DNA from: Pyrenophora tritici-repentis
Lineage: Eukaryota > Ascomycota > Dothideomycetes > Pleosporales > Pleosporaceae
Direction: 5' to 3'
Assembly (NCBI RefSeq): GCF_003171515.1
Contig: NC_089391.1
Location: 248,001-312,000, forward strand
Length of the DNA: 64,000 nucleotides
Positions 60,680-64,000 of the stretch are shown piece by piece. A model generated the notes under the pieces. The model made no database searches, was not told the DNA's origin, and saw only the letters and a list, made by a program, of their open reading frames with translations. Made by a program: the position numbers and the translations under genes. Each line of letters starts with the position of its first letter. The stretch's first letter is position 1.

Positions 60680-62254
60680 CTAGGATACGCACCCCGTACC
60701 AGAGTTAATAACCATGGCAAAGGCACCCGCAAACGCCTTGCATATTTGCGTCTTTGGTTCTGCGCAGATGTGATAAGAGAAGTAGTGTGCTCCGTACCAC
60801 CGTGTGATTTCGTTTACAAAGAAAGCCTTTTTAGCAGTCCTAGTGTTGGCAACGCCGATATCAAGACGCACGCCAACTTCGAGAGACTCAAAGAAGATCA
60901 TACTGTCTGGTCGCGCGCGTAGCCTCTCAAAGACAAAGAGGGCAAATCGAACGAGATCCAACCGGGTCAATGCGGGCTCTAAGTCTTCTGGAAGGAATTC
61001 TCGTACCGCGAGTGCTTGTGTATCACTATTAAAGGAAGTCTTCGCAATGGCAATAACCTGACCAATCCGACCTCGGATGCCTTTTTTGCTTGGTTCAGTG
61101 GCAATGAAGACTCGAAACTCACAGCTCTGTAGTGACGGGACGAACTCTTGGTGGAACCAATGTGCCGAATGATCAGCACTATGTGCTGGTGTCCTAGATG
61201 ACTTTGACGCCACTATCGGTTTCTTTTTCCGACCTCGGCTGTTCTGCGACGTAGTCTCCAGCATTTGCGCCTCTGGCTGACAGGTAAGTTCATAATGGTC
61301 CCCACGCTTCCGAACATGGACGTGCGTCGCGCAGCCACTCTGTGTCCTCTTGTGGACCGTTGTCTGGTAATCGCGGAGCTTGCATGGACCATGCCCATAG
61401 CATGTCCTGGGCCGGTAAGAAAACTCTTGCGGCGACGAAGAAGCGACTTCGTCCAAGGCCCGAATGTCCCCTAGCTTGTTCCTCTCTTGCTCGGCTTCAT
61501 TCTCGTTTGGGTAGACGCGAAACGATGCTGGGTGGATGTGTTTTAACAGGCGTACCGTGCTGTAGACCTTGTCTAGGGTGGGGTTCGTGGGCTCGTTAGT
61601 GGTCCAATGCAGGAATAGTATGCCGTGCAGCGCATTCCCATCTTTATCTGTGCAGGACCTGGACAGTAGGTTCCCTTGGAGTTGGGTTGCCAGCCAGTCC
61701 CATGTATGCACATCAACGGAAATTTGAGCCAGTGCTTTCGTGGCTAGTGCCGTGACTAGGCCTTGGTGTATGAAGCAGTCCTCGTTACCAGACGGTATGA
61801 CAGTGTTGTGCAATGTCATCGAACAGGCTTCTGCTAGCCAGGGATCGTGACCAAGGCTCTCGCGGTCCTCGGGGAAAAGCTGGATAGCGAGAGTGGCCGT
61901 CTCGTCGAGTCGCTTTGTGTCAGGGAAAGAAACCCAAAATAGTTTCTGCCACGATACGTTTGGCGCATAGACGGCGCGCGTGGGCAATGCTGCTTGTGCT
62001 TGTGGAGCCGATGGAGCTTGGCGCGTCACGTCGCGAGAATCTTCTAGACTAGTTGTCGATGCGTGCCTGTGGATATTCTCAGCGCGCTTTGCTCTTTGCT
62101 TAGTAGCTCGATGGCGACGGTGAAATTCACAATATGTGTGTTGTCCGGGTGCATCTGGACATGAAAGGCTGTAACCACAGTGTCCTGCTCTGGTGCGCTC
62201 TTTTATTCTCTCACGATACTCTTTGTTAGAGTTCTTTTTGCTGATAGTAGGCAT
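60680..62254 (-). CDS. Unrecognised repeated gene, copy 2 (intact, 524 residues)
   Basis: It runs from ATG 62254 to the stop at 60680 in one exon. Upstream codons to 62341 are open but lie in a GCCTCAACACCCT minisatellite and lack an ATG. The basic N-terminus (KEYRERIKERTRAGHCGYSL) is followed by a Cys/His cluster SCPDAPGQHTYCEFHRRHR that could bind a metal. The middle part has LFWVSFPDTKRLDETATLAI and GILFLHWTTNEPTNPTLDKV. A basic linker (GRKKKPIVASKSSR) leads to a C-terminal module WFHQEFVPSLQSCEFRVFIA ... FFVNEITRWYGAHYFSYHIC. The C-terminal module faintly recalls ATP-grasp-like proteins, which I do not assert. Copy 1 lies inverted 2.9 kb away. No function can be assigned. Confidence 0.65.
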   Translation of the reverse strand: MPTISKKNSNKEYRERIKERTRAGHCGYSLSCPDAPGQHTYCEFHRRHRATKQRAKRAENIHRHASTTSLEDSRDVTRQAPSAPQAQAALPTRAVYAPNVSWQKLFWVSFPDTKRLDETATLAIQLFPEDRESLGHDPWLAEACSMTLHNTVIPSGNEDCFIHQGLVTALATKALAQISVDVHTWDWLATQLQGNLLSRSCTDKDGNALHGILFLHWTTNEPTNPTLDKVYSTVRLLKHIHPASFRVYPNENEAEQERNKLGDIRALDEVASSSPQEFSYRPRTCYGHGPCKLRDYQTTVHKRTQSGCATHVHVRKRGDHYELTCQPEAQMLETTSQNSRGRKKKPIVASKSSRTPAHSADHSAHWFHQEFVPSLQSCEFRVFIATEPSKKGIRGRIGQVIAIAKTSFNSDTQALAVREFLPEDLEPALTRLDLVRFALFVFERLRARPDSMIFFESLEVGVRLDIGVANTRTAKKAFFVNEITRWYGAHYFSYHICAEPKTQICKAFAGAFAMVINSGTGCVS

Positions 62255-62271
62255 GGGGCCGGTGGAAATCG

Positions 62272-62341
62272 GGCTTGAAGTGGATTTGAGGCGTTGAGGC
62301 AGGGCGTTGAGGCAGGGTGTTGAGGCAGGGTGTTGAGGCAA
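62272..62341 (-). repeat. Minisatellite upstream of repeated gene copy 2
   Basis: About four units of GCCTCAACACCCT on the minus strand. The same run at 56168-56213 precedes copy 1. It marks the upstream limit of homology of the two copies. Confidence 0.75.
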
Positions 62342-62350
62342 GTTTGGCAG

Positions 62351-62392
62351 GCCGCCCGAATGGCCGAGTATGCTAAGACGCTAACTTACCGG
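62351..62392 (+). other. tRNA-Leu-like 5' half (weak)
   Basis: GCCGCCCGAATGGCCGAGTA resembles the acceptor stem and A-box (TGGCCGAGT) of a class II tRNA and continues TGCTAAGACGC. The text then enters a pogo element; no anticodon arm or B box follows. It may be a tRNA fragment, a SINE head or chance. Confidence 0.25.
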
Positions 62393-62398
62393 TACCTA

Positions 62399-63170
62399 CC
62401 GTGCACGGTCACCTTTTGCCTCGGGTCAACTTTTGACGCACCCCACCAACATGAGAAACTCAGAAAATGAAGCTGTAGAGCCACCAACAAAAGCTATTAT
62501 CGCGAGATACCTTAGAATTGTACTCACTATACTATTGCGATCAACTTGTGCTACTTGTATTTACTTGGTACCTTGGTGGTGCGGCCAAGGCGGGTGGTTT
62601 GAGTTGGGACGGGTGGTGCAGCCACATCAGCTTGTACATTAGATGAATCAACAACAACACGTTTCTGATGCTTCTGCTTCTGAGTAGACGCTTGTGAGGC
62701 CTTGCACTTACCCTTTTGGAACAGTTGTGTAGCTTTTTCGGCGTCGCGAGCTGCTTTCTGGCGCTCCTTTTCAGCTAGCTTTGCGGCTCGCTCCTTCTCC
62801 CGCACCTCCTTAAGTCTCTCTCTCTCAAGACGCTTCTCCTGAGCTTTTTGGAGCTTAAGTAATCGAGCTTGCTTCTTTAGCTCAGATCTCTCAGCTTTCT
62901 GGAGTTGTAGCTCATGTTGCTGTCGTCGTCGTACCATCTCATCGTCCCTGGCTTGACGTACTTTCCTGGGCGACCAGAAAACAGCTCCACCGTTATACTC
63001 CTGGGGATTATTAAGTTGGAGGGTATAGCTCTTCCTTTTGTGTCTCTTTTTGACCAAAAGAGCTTCTCTTAAGCCCCTGATCTCTCCATGGAGGATACTG
63101 TTTTGAGCTGAGATATGGTGGAGGCTTCGGCGGAGCTTTTTCACCTCCTTAGTGCTCTGTGCCAATGGGG
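62399..63170 (-). mobile_element. Pogo-like element 5, 3' part only
   Basis: The end follows TA 62397-62398 and starts CCGTGCACGGTCACC, similar in arrangement to element B, then reaches the transposase tail. The element is cut near 63170, where LINE sequence begins on the same strand. Confidence 0.75.
62551..63165 (-). pseudogene. Pogo-like transposase tail of element 5
   Basis: Only the C-terminal ~200 residues remain: KEVKKLRRSLHHISAQNSIL, the conserved QEYNGGAVFWSPRKVRQARD, a long Lys/Glu/Arg coiled coil and the end TTKVPSKYK. It is most similar to element B. The DDE domain is missing because of the LINE junction at about 63170. Confidence 0.82.
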
Positions 63171-63174
63171 GAGA

Positions 63175-64000
63175 AACTTGTAGTATTAGGACTATGGGAA
63201 TGAGAGACTATATACGGAGGCCAAGGCGCTAGCCGCAGGGACCAAGTAATCACGTGGATGGACGTTCACCTCAACACTGACACAGAGTACGATCTCCCTC
63301 TGGCTAGGCAGTGAGAGTTGTAGTGCGTGTTTGAGTCCTCTGCACGCGCCTATAGCCTCCGCATCGAAGACGTGGCTAAGGGCATTTAGTGAGCCTTGTC
63401 CAGTCGCCACGGCGGCCTGGCCCTGGTATATAGCGTACCCGTATGTGACCACCCTTGTACCATTGATTTGTTGTTCAGACCCGTCTGAGAAGACAGTGAT
63501 TGTCTCTTGTCCAAGAGACTCCCACCAGGTGGTGAAATTCTGGGCAGCAATGTCCTTTCCTTGCCCTTGCGTTGGGTCCTGCCTCGACCCGTCTGAAAAG
63601 TGAGGGCTGGCTAGGACGTTTCGGGGTGTGGCGGGTAGCAGTTGTGCTACGCGCTGAACCTTCGATCTTGGTATCCGTCGGTTGCCCGCTGCGCGTCCTC
63701 GTATGACTAGTGGCAGTGTAGTTCTATTAGTAAGTGGGTGCTTGTCGTCTATTGTGCGTAGGTGAACTGCAAAGCGGAGCTTGGCCTCCTCTAGCGCCAC
63801 CTGTGCCGACGGCATCGCAGCTTCTCTTAGCAGTACTGCGTTTGGTGTTGTCCTCCACGCAGGGAGGATTGCCTTCGTGGCTGCTATTAGTGCCTGATCT
63901 ATCGTGGTTAGGTGCCAGCCTACCCTAGTGCTGACCGTGGGTTTACGGGAAACCCTTGCAATTCGTGGGTTCTTAGTCCTGCCCTCGTACCATGTTTCGG
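63175..64000 (-). pseudogene. LINE ORF2 fragment (RT end into RNase H), runs off right edge
   Basis: From the window edge leftward the frame reads WYEGRTKNPRIARVSRKPTV and TTIDQALIAATKAILPAWRT (the region after the polymerase), then LRTIDDKHPLTNRT. The RNase H start follows (TVFSDGSEQQINGTRVVTYG; HVFDAEAIGACRGLKHAL). After CVSVEV the text departs from RNase H, and the frame stops at 63192. The family matches the LINE 3' end at 54349-54885 (Tad-like). There is no 3' tail at the junction, so the copy is rearranged rather than simply inserted. Confidence 0.75.

Overview
This window is fungal, and most likely comes from a filamentous ascomycete (perhaps Dothideomycetes, but that is a guess). The evidence is short 47-61 nt spliceosomal introns, a fungal-type transcription-factor domain, a hydroxamate-siderophore gene set, and dense pogo/Fot, hAT, Tc1-mariner, Ty1-copia and Tad-like LINE elements. 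Many element copies carry TAG/TAA/TGA stops at former CAG, CAA, CGA or TGG codons, which is the footprint of repeat-induced point mutation (RIP). About four fifths of the 64 kb is mobile DNA or its debris, with a few host genes surviving as islands.

Layout. 1-925: 3' part of a Zn2Cys6-type regulator. 2603-10768: a pogo-like element broken by two further pogo-like elements (A and B) that share one TA, with a third (C) in the TA at its right end. 11135-16585: a Tc1-mariner transposase interrupted by two hAT elements with clear 8-bp target duplications, then cut by the 5' end of a LINE (16586-17750). 17849-24092: a mitochondrial (ornithine-type) carrier gene split by an apparently recent copia element, Copia-1, whose removal with one 5-bp duplication restores the frame exactly. 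26189-27705: an L-ornithine N5-monooxygenase gene with three exons. 28570-31620: pogo and LINE relics and a ~172-bp satellite. 31805-36389: a siderophore-type NRPS, truncated inside its last condensation domain. 37540-40427: a RIP-damaged hAT containing a solo LTR. 40428-45692: Copia-2, with an intact 1148-aa pol frame. 45782-49486: another pogo-like element, the R1 repeat, a MITE and an unknown 274-aa gene. 49640-56149: a third full hAT transposase carrying a solo LTR and a MITE, then a pogo-like element holding a LINE 3' end. 56249-62254: an aminotransferase gene flanked by two inverted copies of an unrecognised 524-aa gene. 62351-64000: a tRNA-like scrap, a pogo fragment and a LINE fragment running off the window.

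How the genes fit together. The carrier (ornithine export from mitochondria), the ornithine N5-monooxygenase (first committed step to hydroxamates) and the NRPS (peptide assembly) form a coherent siderophore locus. A perfect match to the GATA-type iron-repressor consensus lies upstream of the NRPS. The carrier is split and the NRPS lacks its end, so in this strain the locus looks like a decaying pathway inside a transposon-rich compartment. The two most unusual signals are a UGA-CUAG stop context conserved between gag and pol of both copia elements, and the inverted pair of unknown genes around the aminotransferase.
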